From Lonicera japonica (taxonomy: Eukaryota; Streptophyta; Magnoliopsida; Dipsacales; Caprifoliaceae): a DNA stretch of 64,000 bases. How positions within the stretch are numbered: position 1 is the stretch's first letter; every line of letters starts with the position of its first letter. Made by a program: the position numbers and the translations under genes. The notes beneath the pieces are model-generated. The model worked only from the letters and a program-made list of their open reading frames with translations. It did no database searches and was not told the DNA's origin. The DNA is taken from the NCBI GenBank assembly GCA_021464415.1, contig CM038469.1:28141736-28205735 (forward strand), read 5' to 3'. Positions 1-12,009 of this stretch are shown here, piece after piece.

Positions 1-59
1 TAGTACATTTAATACAAGTTACGATCTAATATATATGCATATATAAAAATTATATTCAA

Positions 60-1020
60 GGGGTAAAATCTCCACCTTTTCATCTTTCCTTTTGTGCATG
101 CTCAGGCATCATTCTAGATTCCATATATGCCATTTTAAGTTGCCCAAACCAAAAAAGATATATAATTGCAATTCGCGACAAACAAAATGGTATAACTCAC
201 TTTACTACTGATGTCTAATCTAAATATCTGATATGTCCAATTATTAGTCGTAAAAATTATAATAGGGATAATATGCTTCAATTTGAAACGGCAAAAAAGG
301 AATTTTCCTTTTTTTCCCCTACGTACTAACATTATCTCTTCGTTCTAAATTTTTTTTTTTTTTTGTAATTTATAATATTCTACGTTAAGATTTAAGAGTT
401 GCGTTTGCGAAAATTAAATTAATTTAAAACAAGAAGAACAAATATCATAAATTTTTTTTTGATCAAAGTGATACACAAGTACACTTGGTATTTGACTTCA
501 AGAGGGGAAGAGAACGGAAAATGGGGTTCCCGAGAGTCGAACTGTGGTGGAGTGGGAATAAATCCATTATTTTTGCCAACTTAATTTACTATAACCTAGC
601 ATATGAATATTATAATTAAAATTTGAAAAGAACAGTGTAATGAAATAGATACCTATAAATTTGTTAATAGTAGTTAAATAATTTTAAGATTAAGCAAGGT
701 AAGTAACATTAAGCAGTAGTCCTCATGTAAAAACACTTTTGAACTCAAACCTAACCAAAAGTCTATCGATAATTCTCGCTTGTATGAAAAAAGATACACA
801 TATTGGGTTGAACCAAAACCCAAGAGAATATTAAATGCAATCTTATAAATAGGGCGGTGCCAGAAACTGGTGTTGGAGAGTGGGGTGGGGGGATTTGTGG
901 GGTTCTATATATTATTTATTTATTTTAAATTGAGGGGGATAAAATAGTTAATAAATATAAAATTTTGTAATTTTATGTGAAAAATTTAACACTAAAGAGC
1001 CAAATTTTGAAATAACGTTA
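60..1020. repeat. Segmental duplication block A, copy 1
   Basis: This non-coding block matches 34365-34967 plus the sequence resuming at 36436, in the same orientation. I estimate 85-88% identity over the best part (about 60-350). Landmarks are the shared TGCTCAGGC..TTCATTCTAGA stretch near 100, GACAAACAAAATGG near 177, and TTTAACACTAA near 985. The end of the block (about 845-1000), with GGGCGGTGCCAGAAAC and a G-rich stretch, looks like the start of an old hAT element. No coding region is recognised. Confidence 0.6.
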
Positions 1021-1949
1021 CGTTAAAATCACTCGAGCGGTTTTTATAGCATTGATCATTAATGTAAGGACGATAAAGATTGGTGCTAGACTAATTTCCT
1101 TTTTTTTTTTTGTGAAAAGAAAATATATTTAAATAATTATAACACTAATTAGATCCAGTTTTAATACATATCGGTGCATATTTATGTACCGGAACCTTTT
1201 TGTCATTAAAATATTAAAAAAATATTTTAACGACAAAAAATTATTATTAAAATTAAGATCGATCTGGTGGGTATTCACCGGTCTGCATACGCTAATCAAA
1301 TTTTGTATACAAATTTATTATTTATGGAATATGAGGTCCCCTCATCTTTGGAAAAGATAAAGATGAAAAAGGAGATCAATTAAAGGGCATGTTACGTTGG
1401 TTTTGATGAAAGGACCAATCAAAGCTCAACGCAGACTCGCCACGCCTGGATCTTGTGCGGCGTTAAAGCTACTTAAAGTATATATGCTTTACATTTTTTT
1501 ATTAATTAAAACACATTATTTTATGCAATGGGAATTAGGAATCATTTGACATGTTCCTCACTGATTTGTAATGTAAAATAATCAAAAGGGTAGCTTACTT
1601 GACCATCACAACTAATAAAGTGATTAGTTAAAAGTACTTGTTTCATTATTCATTAATCCCATATATATTAAGTAATGATTAGTGAAGTTAAGCCAATCAT
1701 TAAGGGAGAGTAATATCACTAGGGTAGGATCCTCACATTCTAAGTTCCCATTGGAGAGGTAATGAATTTTAGATAAAATTTGTTTGACTCGCAGTGTAAG
1801 AGTATATGATATGATAAGGTTATCATATCTCATATTTTGTGTTGGTCCAAATTAGATATCGAGATGAATTTTTATCTTATTTTTTTTCGGTCACCCAGGG
1901 TATCCCCTGCTCGACAGTAGAGACTAATCCCTCGAGACACGGTCGGGCG
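1021..1949. other. AT-rich intergenic sequence
   Basis: I see no gene here. The sequence is AT-rich with poly-T runs. The last 90 bases (from about 1885) are GC-richer and continue across the solo LTR into 3287 onward, so they were one piece before the LTR inserted. Confidence 0.5.
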
Positions 1950-1954
1950 CAAAG

Positions 1955-3286
1955 TGTTAGTAAATTAGGGCAGTAATCATGCATCGCATACACTAATTTA
2001 CGCACTAATCATTGAATCCTATGATCTATGCAGTTCAATAAAATCGACAGATGACATACCTTAATCGAGATTTGATGTCAATGAAACGAACAGGATGGAT
2101 CTGATCCTTCTGTTGTTGTCGTCCTTAGCGTAGAAAACACGACGCCTCTACGGTATGCACACACGAACGAGATGAGATCTTGCTTGGTGTACTAGCGCCC
2201 TCTAGGGTTCTCTCTGCTATTTCGAATTTTCTTGCCTCTCTCAATTTCGTTGACGGCCAAGAAGAACAAAGGTTCCCTTTTATAAGGGAACCCTAGTGAG
2301 AACCCTAAGCAACAAACGAACTGGGCCCAAGTCCAACTTGGCCCGTTTTAATTCGTTTTGATCCAACTCGTTTTGGTGTGCGACCCTGTAGGTTTTACAC
2401 TCTTTGGCCGTACAATTAAAACCCGTTTTATTATACGAACAGTAAGCGGTTTCTAGTAAAACATTACTATTATCCAAAGGGTATAAAGGTCAAAAACGAC
2501 ACAACCTTAAATTGATATTTCACACATTAACTCCTTTTGTCAATCGATATCTAGATTGAACACAAGACTAGGCAAGTGTCATTCTTGTATAGTTCAATCT
2601 TTATTTCTTGATCTCTAAGTATAATTAATCCAAAACAAATGACATCTCATTTGTGCATGGCCATGCAAATATTAATTACACTTATCAAGGGGCCCAACGA
2701 TATCTCTCTCAATATATGAGAGTGACAAATCCCATCTTGATCAACCACATACCTCTACATAGTTCATAGTATGCTCGGTCATCATCTTTATAATTACTCG
2801 GTCAAGAGCAACGTTTGATAATGCCTGACATGCTAATCCCTATGTTGGTAACCATGGCGATCTCAGGTCTGAGGATAATACGATATCACAAATGGGGAAC
2901 ATCACTGATGACATTATATAACACTCCTCGCAGTGTCCCCAAAGCGGGTCAGTCCAATACTTTGTTCCCTAACAAGTATCAGTATGTTCAGCTTGATATC
3001 TCCATATCCATGACTTGTGGAACATAGTCATCAGCTGACCCATACTCTAATCATTATATCAATGTGATCCTAGGTTATTGATACATGATTAGGGGCATCT
3101 AAACAATATTATTATTACATTACTAGCATCCCACAATCTAGTCACGTACTTGATGAACTAGTATTAATAAATATTATTTACAAGAGATTATAAAGTAAAA
3201 TAAATAAACTTTATTAATAACAATAAGCATAAGATATCCAAGTACAAATCATAATCTATGAATAGTCCTAGGACATATCTCTTTCA
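1955..3286 (-). mobile_element. Solo LTR of an LTR retrotransposon (1332 bp)
   Basis: The element starts TGTTAG and ends TTTCA (TG..CA). It is flanked by an exact 5-bp duplication, CAAAG, at 1950-1954 and 3287-3291. On the minus strand a TATAAAA box (2278-2284) lies about two thirds of the way in, followed by a pyrimidine-rich leader, so the LTR points to the minus strand with U3 on the right. There is no second LTR, primer-binding site or coding region, so this is a recombination-derived solo LTR. The superfamily was not determined. The TATA box sits in a near-perfect palindrome (about 2271-2292). Confidence 0.82.
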
Positions 3287-3900
3287 CAAAGCGGGGGCCT
3301 CTCCCAACAATGTTGGCTCCATACGCATCCGCCCGGGTTCAAACCCAGGACATGATGCTTAAGGGACATGAAGTGAGATTATAAATACCTCTTATTTCAC
3401 TAGAAGAGGTATTAAATAATTCCACACTTAAGAGGTGAGATTATTCTATTATATTCTGATTGAATTAAATAATTGTGTCCAGAATTTTAATCCAACACAT
3501 CTTCACTATTCCGAATTATCGGATTTAGCCATATGAAAGGAAACCAGTAAAAGAGTATGGCACCCATTGTAATGCAGTTTATTGGATAGTTGCAAATTTT
3601 ATTTCTTCTTTGAGATTCCATAAATTAACTATATCCTTTTCTTAATTTGGGATGAGAACAATATTTTCTAGCTAGAACATATTGCTTTACCATAATATCA
3701 TATTTTTTTGTAATATTTGATTTTCATATATATATATATATATTAAGTGTGGGTTGTATATATAATCATTCTAGAAAGACAAATTTATTTGACTTAAAAT
3801 CTGATATATTTAACGTTACTATTAAGAATAGGTTTTTAGATGGATTTATACAAGATTCATTCTTGTCTTTTTTTTGGTCTATGACACAAGTGTCCGGACA
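3287..3900. other. Old GC-richer repeat and AT-rich flank
   Basis: The sequence at 3292-3365 continues the GC-richer unit interrupted by the solo LTR. It contains GGGTTCAAACCC, which resembles a tRNA box B, but I could not find a matching box A at the right distance. No gene is recognised in the remainder. Confidence 0.35.
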
Positions 3901-3904
3901 ACTG

Positions 3905-4015
3905 TTAGCCACCAAAGATTTTACATATGCTGGGACTTAACCTGATGAGCTCCAGTCGAACGCGATTTTTTGAACAATGATAGCTAACTGCTGGACCACT
4001 ATGTTATGATTAATC
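3905..4015 (-). mobile_element. SINE-like tRNA-derived remnant
   Basis: On the minus strand a box A-like stretch (TGGTCCAGCAGTTAGC) is followed about 30 bases later by a box B-like GCGTTCGACTGG. That is the arrangement of an RNA polymerase III promoter in tRNA-derived SINEs. No poly-A tail or flanking duplication was found, so this is a fragment or a chance match. Confidence 0.35.
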
Positions 4016-4906
4016 CTTGTCATAATTCATTATGACTAATGGAATAATGTTAGAGCTATTAAATATTTATAAATATGCGCATAAAGCAATACTCGTTTTG
4101 TATAAATCATATTTCTATCATCTATATATTTCTTGGCACGTGCCTAATGGATTAATATGTTAAGGAATAAGGACCTACTCCGGTAAGCGTATAAATCTAA
4201 TTTTTACCAATAATTTTGTGCATGTTTGTGTAGTTTAGACGAATTCTGATATTAATCCTCAACTAAGAAAATGTTGAGGTTAGGAATTTTATTTTTTTCA
4301 GTTTTTTTTAAGGTTCAGATCCTGCTATAAATAATTTTTTTGTAATTTTTTTAGTATTCTAAATTTTTTTTATTATATTTTTTTTTCTATTTTGTAACCC
4401 GTTCGATTAAAATCATGGATCCATCCTTGTGTGATTTAAATTAGTGTGGATTATAACTTTGAAACTTTTTTTTGAGCTGCATAACATTTATCTAATGGTA
4501 GCATCTACATCTATATATTAATTAATTGAAGATGCTATGTTTACGTACAAATCTAAGGGTTTATTAATTACTTATGCATAGAAAAGGTCGATTATTATAT
4601 ATAAATAGAGTCTGTTTCTGGTACGGACCAATCTTTACGGATTTATCCTTCTACGATGGTTATCCGTAATAAAAACATTTGGGGTGTATTTTTTATGACG
4701 TAAAACCGTCATAAAAAGGGTCAATTCGTACGAACTGGTCCGCACTTAAAATTTACTGTATATATATTAGGTATGTATGATCAAATGATTAAACGGTGAG
4801 GTTTGCCTGAGTACGTGTGTAATATGAAAGTGATAATCACTAATTAACCCAATTAAGTAATTAATTGCCTTATAATTGTTGCTCTAATGATGTCAAGTGG
4901 AAGATG
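4016..4906. other. AT-rich intergenic sequence
   Basis: No gene, RNA or dated element is recognised. Around 4610-4745 there are complementary stretches (TTTTTATGACG..CGTCATAAAAA) and a phrase (TTCGTACGAACTGGTCCGCA) with weak echoes near 44640 and 45150. This suggests an old dispersed repeat that I cannot classify. Confidence 0.35.
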
Positions 4907-4988
4907 TATATATTAGATATATGTGTGTATATATGCATGTACATAGTATATATATTAGATATATGTGTGTATATATGCATGTACATAG
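4907..4988. repeat. Two-copy tandem repeat, about 41 bp
   Basis: Two almost identical adjacent copies of an AT-rich unit carry the landmarks TTAGATATATGTGTG and ATGCATGTACATAG. This is a recent local duplication, probably slippage in AT/GT dinucleotide sequence. Confidence 0.85.
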
Positions 4989-6119
4989 TATATATGATTC
5001 CCCATTTTGGCATTGGTCATTTGATTGATATCCTCTGACCTTCTTCTTTAGGTAACAAGACACTCAAGTGTGTCCACGCTCTCTTTTCATCTACACCGAT
5101 ATTTAAGCTAAAATTAATAAAAAAAAATATTTAATAAATTAAGAAGTAGTAATATTGTAAGGTTTTTCCTTTTTTATTAATAGAGTGATACATCTATATA
5201 TATTATATTATGATGTTAGACTTTTAAAATGTCTATTTTATTCTTATAATTTGTTTTCTCATAAAAAATTTGCTAGCAATAAGAATTAATTTCTTGCTTA
5301 AGAAAAATTATAATACTTTCGAAGGTTACCACTAAACCATCCTTTCACTATTTTTTTAAAAAGTTTTTTCATTAAATTTTATACATGCGAGTAGTCTAGT
5401 TATGATAATTCATGCTTTTGCGAATTGATAGTTTTGTTTTTCATATTCAAATATCTCAAATTAACAATTTCAATTTTTTAAGACATTGTTAATATATGTA
5501 TCAAATGTCAAGAAGCAAAAATATTGTATCTTTTTTAATTAAATTGAAGCTAACGTACATTTACTTATCGGTCCAAATTTTAATATATACCAGACACCAC
5601 ACTGTATAGAAAAGTATGCTATTTAGTTAACAAGTGGACACTTATTATCGAAGGGGCAAATGGTTAAATTTTTTAATAAAATTTGATGAATCAAAATAAC
5701 TTCCGCAATACATTAAATCTGATCATCTTCACGTCTTAACGTTTCCGTTAAATTTTATCAAAAAAACTTAATTATTTTATTCTTTCACAATCACACCTAC
5801 CAGTTTACTGAAAAGTTTATATATATATTCTCACTTTTTCTCTTGGTTAGCCAAATGGATTGGGGTAAATAAAAAGTCCATTTGCATGTTATCATTGTTA
5901 TCTTTCTTTCACTTTCGGCAAACATATGTCCACACACACATAAATATATATTGGGAGCCTCAATAGGGTTCCAAAGTGGCATTCTTGTGTGAACCTTTTC
6001 TTTTGGGTATTCCCCAATTCCACTACTTTTAATCGTACTTTTTTCTTTTTTCTTATACAAAAATAAAAGAGGGGGAGGGGGTGGTTGAGAATGTAAGGGT
6101 TTCTCTGAAAACACATGCA
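4989..6119. other. AT-rich intergenic sequence
   Basis: No gene is recognised. The open frames on the minus strand at 5797-6132 are short and low-complexity, lack a recognisable domain, and overlap each other in two frames. Confidence 0.4.
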
Positions 6120-6521
6120 AATCTTTTTCCATAATTTATTTTAAAAATTATAAATGATAGTCTAGCTTTTTTTGTATAAGTGATCAATTTTACTCATTGC
6201 AAACATTTTTTTTGTTATTTCTTTATCATAGACATGGTAGTCGTTAGATCTCATGAAAAATTGCTAGAGCTCAAACGTCCTTCTATCAAAACTCCGACGA
6301 TCAATGTAGTTCCCATGGTGAATCTTTTTCCATAATTTATTTTCAAAATTATAAACGATAGTTTAGCCTTTTTTGTATAAGTGGTCAATTTTACTCATTG
6401 CAAACATTTTTTTTTATTATTTCTTTATCATAGACATGGTAGTCATTAGATCTCATGAAAAATCACTAGAGCTCAAACGACTTTCTATCAAAGCTCCAAC
6501 GATCAATGTAGTTCCCATGGT
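6120..6521. repeat. Two-copy tandem duplication, about 201 bp per copy
   Basis: Copy 1 is 6120-6320 and copy 2 is 6321-6521. They align end to end with scattered substitutions. Each starts AATCTTTTTCCATAA and ends GTAGTTCCCATGGTG. It is non-coding or of unknown function. It is followed by a CTCCGG segment and an uninterrupted run of about 23 G residues (6540-6562). Confidence 0.88.
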
Positions 6522-6539
6522 GGTCCTCCGGAAGAGAAA

Positions 6540-6562
6540 GGGGGGGGGGGGGGGGGGGGGGG
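6540..6562. repeat. Poly-G tract (about 23 G)
   Basis: This is an uninterrupted G run directly after the tandem duplication, preceded by GAAGAGAAA and followed by CAATAGAGG. Such runs vary in length, are often mis-sequenced, and can form quadruplexes. Confidence 0.9.
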
Positions 6563-6599
6563 CAATAGAGGCGGCGGCCAGCACTAGCTAGTTAGAATA

Positions 6600-7320
6600 A
6601 CTTTTAGTCTTTAAGAAAAAGAGAAGTATATCAAACACTCATCAAATAAGCTTAGCAAGTGCACAAGAATGTTTGTACGTAACTTCATTTTCAATAAGCA
6701 TGAATCCAACTCAATATTTTACGTTTCAAATTAAGTTTCACTATTTTTTGAAGATGTCCTAAATTAGTTAAGTGTTCACCTTTTATTGTTAATACACTAA
6801 ATTTAATGAGAGTAACTAATTTTGATTTTTAATTATTTATTGTGTTAAAATAAGTGTATTCTTAAAAACAAAATGTAAAAGTCAAAAACTAATTCTTAAT
6901 TTTGGAGAGGAAGTGTGTTGCAAGATTATATTTAGTTTGGGTTGATTGCTTCAGCCCATTAAAAATATCGCATCCCATCTAATATCAATAACCACTCCGC
7001 AGCTGTTTTTTTTTTTTTTTTTTTTTTTCTTCTTTTTCTTCTTTTTGTAGAGGCTAATATGTCACGAACACCAATTAGGCAACTAAGATTGTACCATATA
7101 CTTTGCCGGTTGTACTTTTACTATTTTTCAAATAAATTAATTAATTTTGAGAAAAACATTAACGTTGATATATAATATTAATGCAATACTTAACCTAAAA
7201 TAAGTGACAGTGTATAGTGGAAACTGGTTAAATTTTTTAAGTGAAAGGCAAAAATTGGACTACACTTGGAGCTTAAGCCCAAACTGTGTCCTCTCTCTCT
7301 AGGACCCATGTGACTGATTT
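6600..7320. repeat. Segmental duplication block B, copy 1
   Basis: This block is collinear with 42490-43110. Shared landmarks include AGCAAGTGCAC, ATGAATCCAACTCAATATT, GAGGAAGTGTGTTG and the CT-rich stretch before GACCCATGTGACTGATTTT. No coding region is seen. Copy 2 continues into sequence that in this copy lies beyond the nested transposon complex (about 20640). Confidence 0.6.
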
Positions 7321-7500
7321 TCCGCCCCACCCATGTTATTAGGGCGAATTTGGGGTGGATTTTTCTGTAATCGACTAGGATAGGTATTAATGAATTCTAT
7401 AATAAAAACCCGGGTCAAGTTTGGATTCACATATATACATTTAGCCCATTTGACTCCCCCAAACTGAATTAATGCTTCTTCTTTTTTTTCAAAACTTTTA

Positions 7501-7787
7501 GGTTCCGTTTGATTGCAAGCAGGTGGAAAAAGAAAATAAATTGAATTAGTTTTGGTGAAAAGATGGAAAATAAGTTGAGTGATAGAGGTGATATCCTCTT
7601 GATTTTTAAGTTTTTCTATGAAAATTTTTTCTTTGCTTGATGGTGAGTAAAAATTTTTCACCAAAAATATTGAAGGATAGAAGATATATACTCATAAAAT
7701 GAGTAACATCTCTCATCTTATTTTCTATTTTGCACACAAACTAACTAAATTTATTTTCCTTTTCCATCTTTGCAATCAAACAAAGTC
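7501..7787. mobile_element. Tourist-like MITE (PIF/Harbinger type), 287 bp
   Basis: The terminal inverted repeats begin GGTTCCGTTTGATTG on the left and end CAATCAAACAAAGTC on the right. A TTA duplication flanks it (7498-7500 and 7788-7790). The interior is closely related to the MITE at 46898-47183, including TGATATCCTCTTGATTTTTA and AAAAATATTGAAGGAT. It is non-coding and would depend on a PIF/Harbinger transposase elsewhere. Confidence 0.78.
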
Positions 7788-8279
7788 TTATTAGTTATAA
7801 AACAATGTGACTACAATAAGTCTAGAGGGAAAGCGGGGTGGGTACGTAGAATAGAATTAGATACAATATATATGTGTGTGGGATAGTTTTAGGTTTTTCA
7901 AAGTACATGACTCTTGGATTAGTTTTGGGTGGCTAGAGGCACTAGTGGCTGAGGCAGGATTTAAACTTAGTGAGGGCTTCATTAACACAAAAAATTTTGA
8001 ATTACAAGGAATAATAATGCCAAAAAAATATGTATGTTAAACGTCTATTTCATATATATATATATATAAATGCAAGTTACGAAAATCTTTTTTGAAACTT
8101 TATATCTTGAACATTGAAATATCTTCATTTCCATTCTCTTATTATAAAACTTTCTCAATGTTAAGAGTTTTTTAAGACAATTTCACATATTTTCATATAT
8201 ATATATATAGATATATTTCATGCATTTTGCCCAGGGGGTTTGGGAGATTTTTGTTGTTCATAGTTAGAAGAAAGAAACT

Positions 8280-8425
8280 GAGTTCTTTTGCCAACTAAGG
8301 TGATTTTGAAACATATTTAGGATAATAGGGTAGTTTGAAACTTAATTGGGGAAATGGGGGTATTTTAAAAATGCGGGTCAATTGGGCATTTTTTATGTAA
8401 AAAACGTTGGTCAATTCAGCGATTT
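8280..8425 (+). repeat. Left terminal inverted repeat of the MULE
   Basis: This pairs with the reverse complement of 18770-18906. Aligned landmarks, left versus right complement, are GAGTTCTTTT in both, TGATTTTGAAACAT against TGATTGTTTTAAAACAT, AATAGGGTAG in both, and GCGGGTCAA against GCTGGTCAA. The arms have diverged and contain small indels. Confidence 0.85.
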
Positions 8426-8469
8426 AAAAAAAAATACGCCAAACATAGCAGCATTTTTACCTATAAAAA

Positions 8470-8810
8470 TGCCCCACACACCAGCATTTTTACAGGCAAA
8501 ACCGCACCCCCCTTTTCTCATCCGTTTCTTCTCTTTTTCATTATTCATTTTCCTACACCTTCGCCGACCGCCTCCGCCGACCATCTCCGCCCACCGTCCG
8601 GCCATCTCCCTCCTCCCCTCCCCTCGCCGGCCATATCCTCCTCCTCCTTCTTCTCCCTCCTCCCCCGCCGCCGATCTCCTCCACCTTCTCCTTCCTTCTA
8701 TCCGCCGCCGGTCTCCTCTTCCTATTGCTCCATCTCTCTGGCCGTGCTGGTCATCTACTCCTCGCCCATTAGCATCGGCCCAACGCAGCTCTCCTCGTCA
8801 CTCGCGCCAG
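8470..8810 (+). other. Probable leader exon of the PMD gene
   Basis: This is a GC-rich, C/T-rich block unlike its AT-rich surroundings, ending CGCGCCAG directly before GTATCTC, a good splice donor. An acceptor (AAACAG) lies at 10295, eleven bases before the PMD start codon, giving an intron of about 1.49 kb with no coding potential. The open frame through the block (8346-8834) would give a proline/serine-rich peptide with no known domain, so I read it as 5' untranslated leader. The transcription start is not known. Confidence 0.45.
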
Positions 8811-10295
8811 GTATCTCAATCTTTGTGGTACTGAAATGGACAGCTTATATATACTTTTTGATTTTAATTTTTGCTATATCATGTGGGTGAATTTGAATTT
8901 GAATATTGGTCGGTGCTTTATGTACGTTTGTATGTATATATGTATGTGTTTGAGAACAAGCTTTGAATTTAGATGATTGGATTATAGTATGGTTGAGCGG
9001 ATTAGATTGTATAGTGTTTCAATGGTGTATGAGTTGACGACCAAAGATAATGCGCAAACCATATAAAATTTATGTGTAGAAAATAAGGGGTTGTTTATTT
9101 GAATTACTTATTTATTTATTGATAGAATTTAATTAGCTTTGATATATGTAATTTTTTTTATTTATGGCACAAATAATTAAATAATTTTTGTGCATTAAAA
9201 TTGTAATGCTTTTACAGTGGTTGTTAGTATTGAAACTCTATAGATATATGAATAATTTTAACACCTATTTTAATTTCAACACACATCAAGTATTTGGATA
9301 AGTGTTTAGCTATGAAAATCGTAAGAAAGATAGAATATATATATATATATATATTTGGTTCCCGAAAGAGTGTTCTCGTATTTAAAAAAAATGTAAGAAA
9401 AAAATGTGAGAGATTTTTGAAATTTTAATCTCAAATTTCAAATTGTATATTTTTATCATTATATTAAGGTGAAAAAAGACAACAAAAAAGTATTATGTAA
9501 TTTTACAATTTGAAATTTTGAAAACACATGTAAAGGGTTCACATTTATTTTTTGTTTGTAAACAAATTGTGACAATTATTTGATAATAACAAAACAAAGA
9601 TAAATTAATTAAAACATATAATATATATAGAAAATTGGCGCTAGAAAAAATGAAATAGATTTAAGAGTAATGTGAATTTTTTTTAATAAGAGTACGGAAA
9701 TTGGATTATAATAGTTTTCTATAATTTTGGTCTTATATATAACTTTACATCTACAATTTTAAATATAAAAACTTTTATTGGTAAATTTTAAATATACAAA
9801 CTCTTAAATGGTATTTTGTTTTGAGTTTTTTTATTTGATGGGTTGAAAATAATAAATTTTAGTTGTGTTCCCATAGTAGCAAAGTCATGTAGGAAGATAT
9901 ATTTTATTAGAAATAAAAGAATTAATTAAGTTTCTAGTAATTATGCATTATTACAAATTAAACCGTTAGCAATATTGCAGTAAACTTTTGAATTATAACT
10001 ATGGATAAACCATTTGAGATGGCAATTTTGTTATTTACAAGTTTGTGTTTAAAATTTTAATTAATAACTTGCATTCAAGATTAAAAATAATATCATATTG
10101 TATTTGTGTTATTTTTCGCAAATAAGTCTTCAAACTCCGGTTCCATTTCGGATTATATTCACATGTCACTTGCAATTGCTTAACACGTTAATAATATATC
10201 CGCTTAGACTTCATTTATTAAGTTATATACACAAATGTACTATTGCATATGAATTATTTATTAGTTTATATCTAATGGACACGTACATGAAACAG

Positions 10296-12005
10296 GTATT
10301 CATTAATGGATCCTGATCCACAAGATCGGCGTGTATTATATTTACAGGGCCAGCACAGATCTTCCGCTATATGGGATGGCGATGACCTTACTTTGTTGGA
10401 GCCACGTAGGAGAGATACAGAGTTTATGGGACCCGATGGAGAGCGTGTTATCCTACCTGAGAGGGTCCAGCGTTTATTATTACTTGCGGGATTTTACGGA
10501 GTGTACCGTATAGGTCATATTCAGTATGATCGCGCTCTTATTACATCTCTAGTTGAGCGGTGGCGGCAGAAAACACATACATTCCATCTACCGGTCGGAG
10601 AGTGCACTATCACACTCTAGGATGTCGCGGTATTGCTTGGTTTACCAATTGATGGCCACGCTGTTACTGCCCCTCCATTAGATGCCCCCACCGGCCGATG
10701 TTTGTGAGCGTGTATTGGGCATCCGACCACCAAATCATGCTTTCAGGAATTCAAAGTTGAAGCTATCTTGGATTGCTGATACATTTTGAGACATAGGTGC
10801 TCATGATGCCGAGGATGTTGAGGTGGAGCGATACACGCGTGCGTGGATTATTCAGTCACTAGGCGGATTTATTTTGGCGGACAAATCCTCAACATTTGTC
10901 AAAGTGTCCTTACTCCCACTTCTTCATGATTTAAATAAAGTGGGCAGTTATAGTTGTGGGAGCGCCGCCCTTGCGGTGTTGTACAGAGAGATGTGTCGAG
11001 CCAGTCGTACTAGAGCGAAGCAGATTGCTGGTCCATTGATGCTGTTGCAGGTATGTATTAAGGTGATCGCTTATAATTTTGAGTGTTCAATTATAAAGTT
11101 TAGACAGTCAATAATATATTGTGATTTAATTTGTGTTAGCTATGGTGTTGGGAGAGATTGTCCCACCTTCGGCCGCAACAAGTCGATATAGCTATTGCTG
11201 AGGAGGAGGTAGTTCATTCGATTGATAGACCACCATATGCATGCAGGTTCGATGATATGTAACAAGATTCTTCACAATATATGACACAATTTCATTTTTC
11301 ACACACCTCATTTACTTAATACAAGTGGCGGACGAGGTTTTCACTTGAGCGAATTCCCATACATGTTTTGACACACCATAGGGACCAGCTAGATCGAATG
11401 CGAGTAGAGCAGGTTATTCTAATTATAATCAATTAATTATTAAGTCGGGCACATTTCGGGATGATTGCGACTTGAAATTGTTTGATAATGAACATATACT
11501 TGTTGATTGGGAGTATACATGACTTCAACATTGATTGATTGGGAGTTAAATTGTTTGTTAAATTATATATACTTATTGAACATGTCATTCTTAAAATTCT
11601 GGTATGTTTAAAAAACAAACGGAACTCTGCCGAATTTTAGACAACTTTGCTACTTGTTTACGTTGTACTATTGTTTTTTTGATTACGTCTGGATGGATTG
11701 GGAGTTGAATTGTTTGCTAAGTTATATATACTTATTGAACAGGTGAATATTAAAATTCTGGAATATTGTAAAAATAAATGGAACTCTGCCGAATTTTTGA
11801 CAACTTTGTCATTTGTTTACGCTGAACTATTATTATTACTGTAAATTTATATATTTATAATTAAGTTGTATTATATAATTTACAGATGATCTGGCAGCCC
11901 TACACCGCACATGTTATGGCAGCATTACCTCCCTATTGTCTTGCTGGCCAGGCTATATGGCGGACCCGCTCACCCCTAATCTACTTCGAGATTGTGGAGT
12001 GGCAC
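10296..12005 (+). pseudogene. Plant mobile domain (PMD/MAIN-like) gene, broken
   Basis: The start codon is at 10306 (MDPDPQDRR..). The exons carry PMD motifs in order: FYGVYRIGHIQYDRALITSL and CTITL at 10306-10617, DVAVLLGLP after 10620, RAWIIQSLGGFILAD and GSAALAVLYREMCRA to 11050, LWCWERL at 11140, RFSLERIPIHVLTHHRDQLD at 11326-11412, and MIWQPYTAHVMAALPPYC plus FEIVEWHL at 11886-12005. GT..AG introns lie at 11051-11139 and 11413-11885. The PMD family, which includes MAIN and phosphatase-7 long-form relatives, is often carried by MULEs. Lesions: TAG at 10618 inside the CTITL/DVAVL motif, a frameshift near 10705, TGA near 10787, a phase problem at the intron near 11247-11325, and truncation after EWHL, where the SANT-like fragment begins. 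Confidence 0.85.
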
Positions 12006-12009
12006 CTCC

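Noticed and set aside
3330..3365. tRNA or SINE box B at GGGTTCAAACCC
   Set aside because: No box A at the required distance on either strand and no cloverleaf.
8346..8834. 162-codon proline/serine-rich open frame as a protein gene
   Set aside because: No domain, strong CT bias, overlaps the MULE terminus, and ends beyond a good splice donor. Better read as an untranslated leader.
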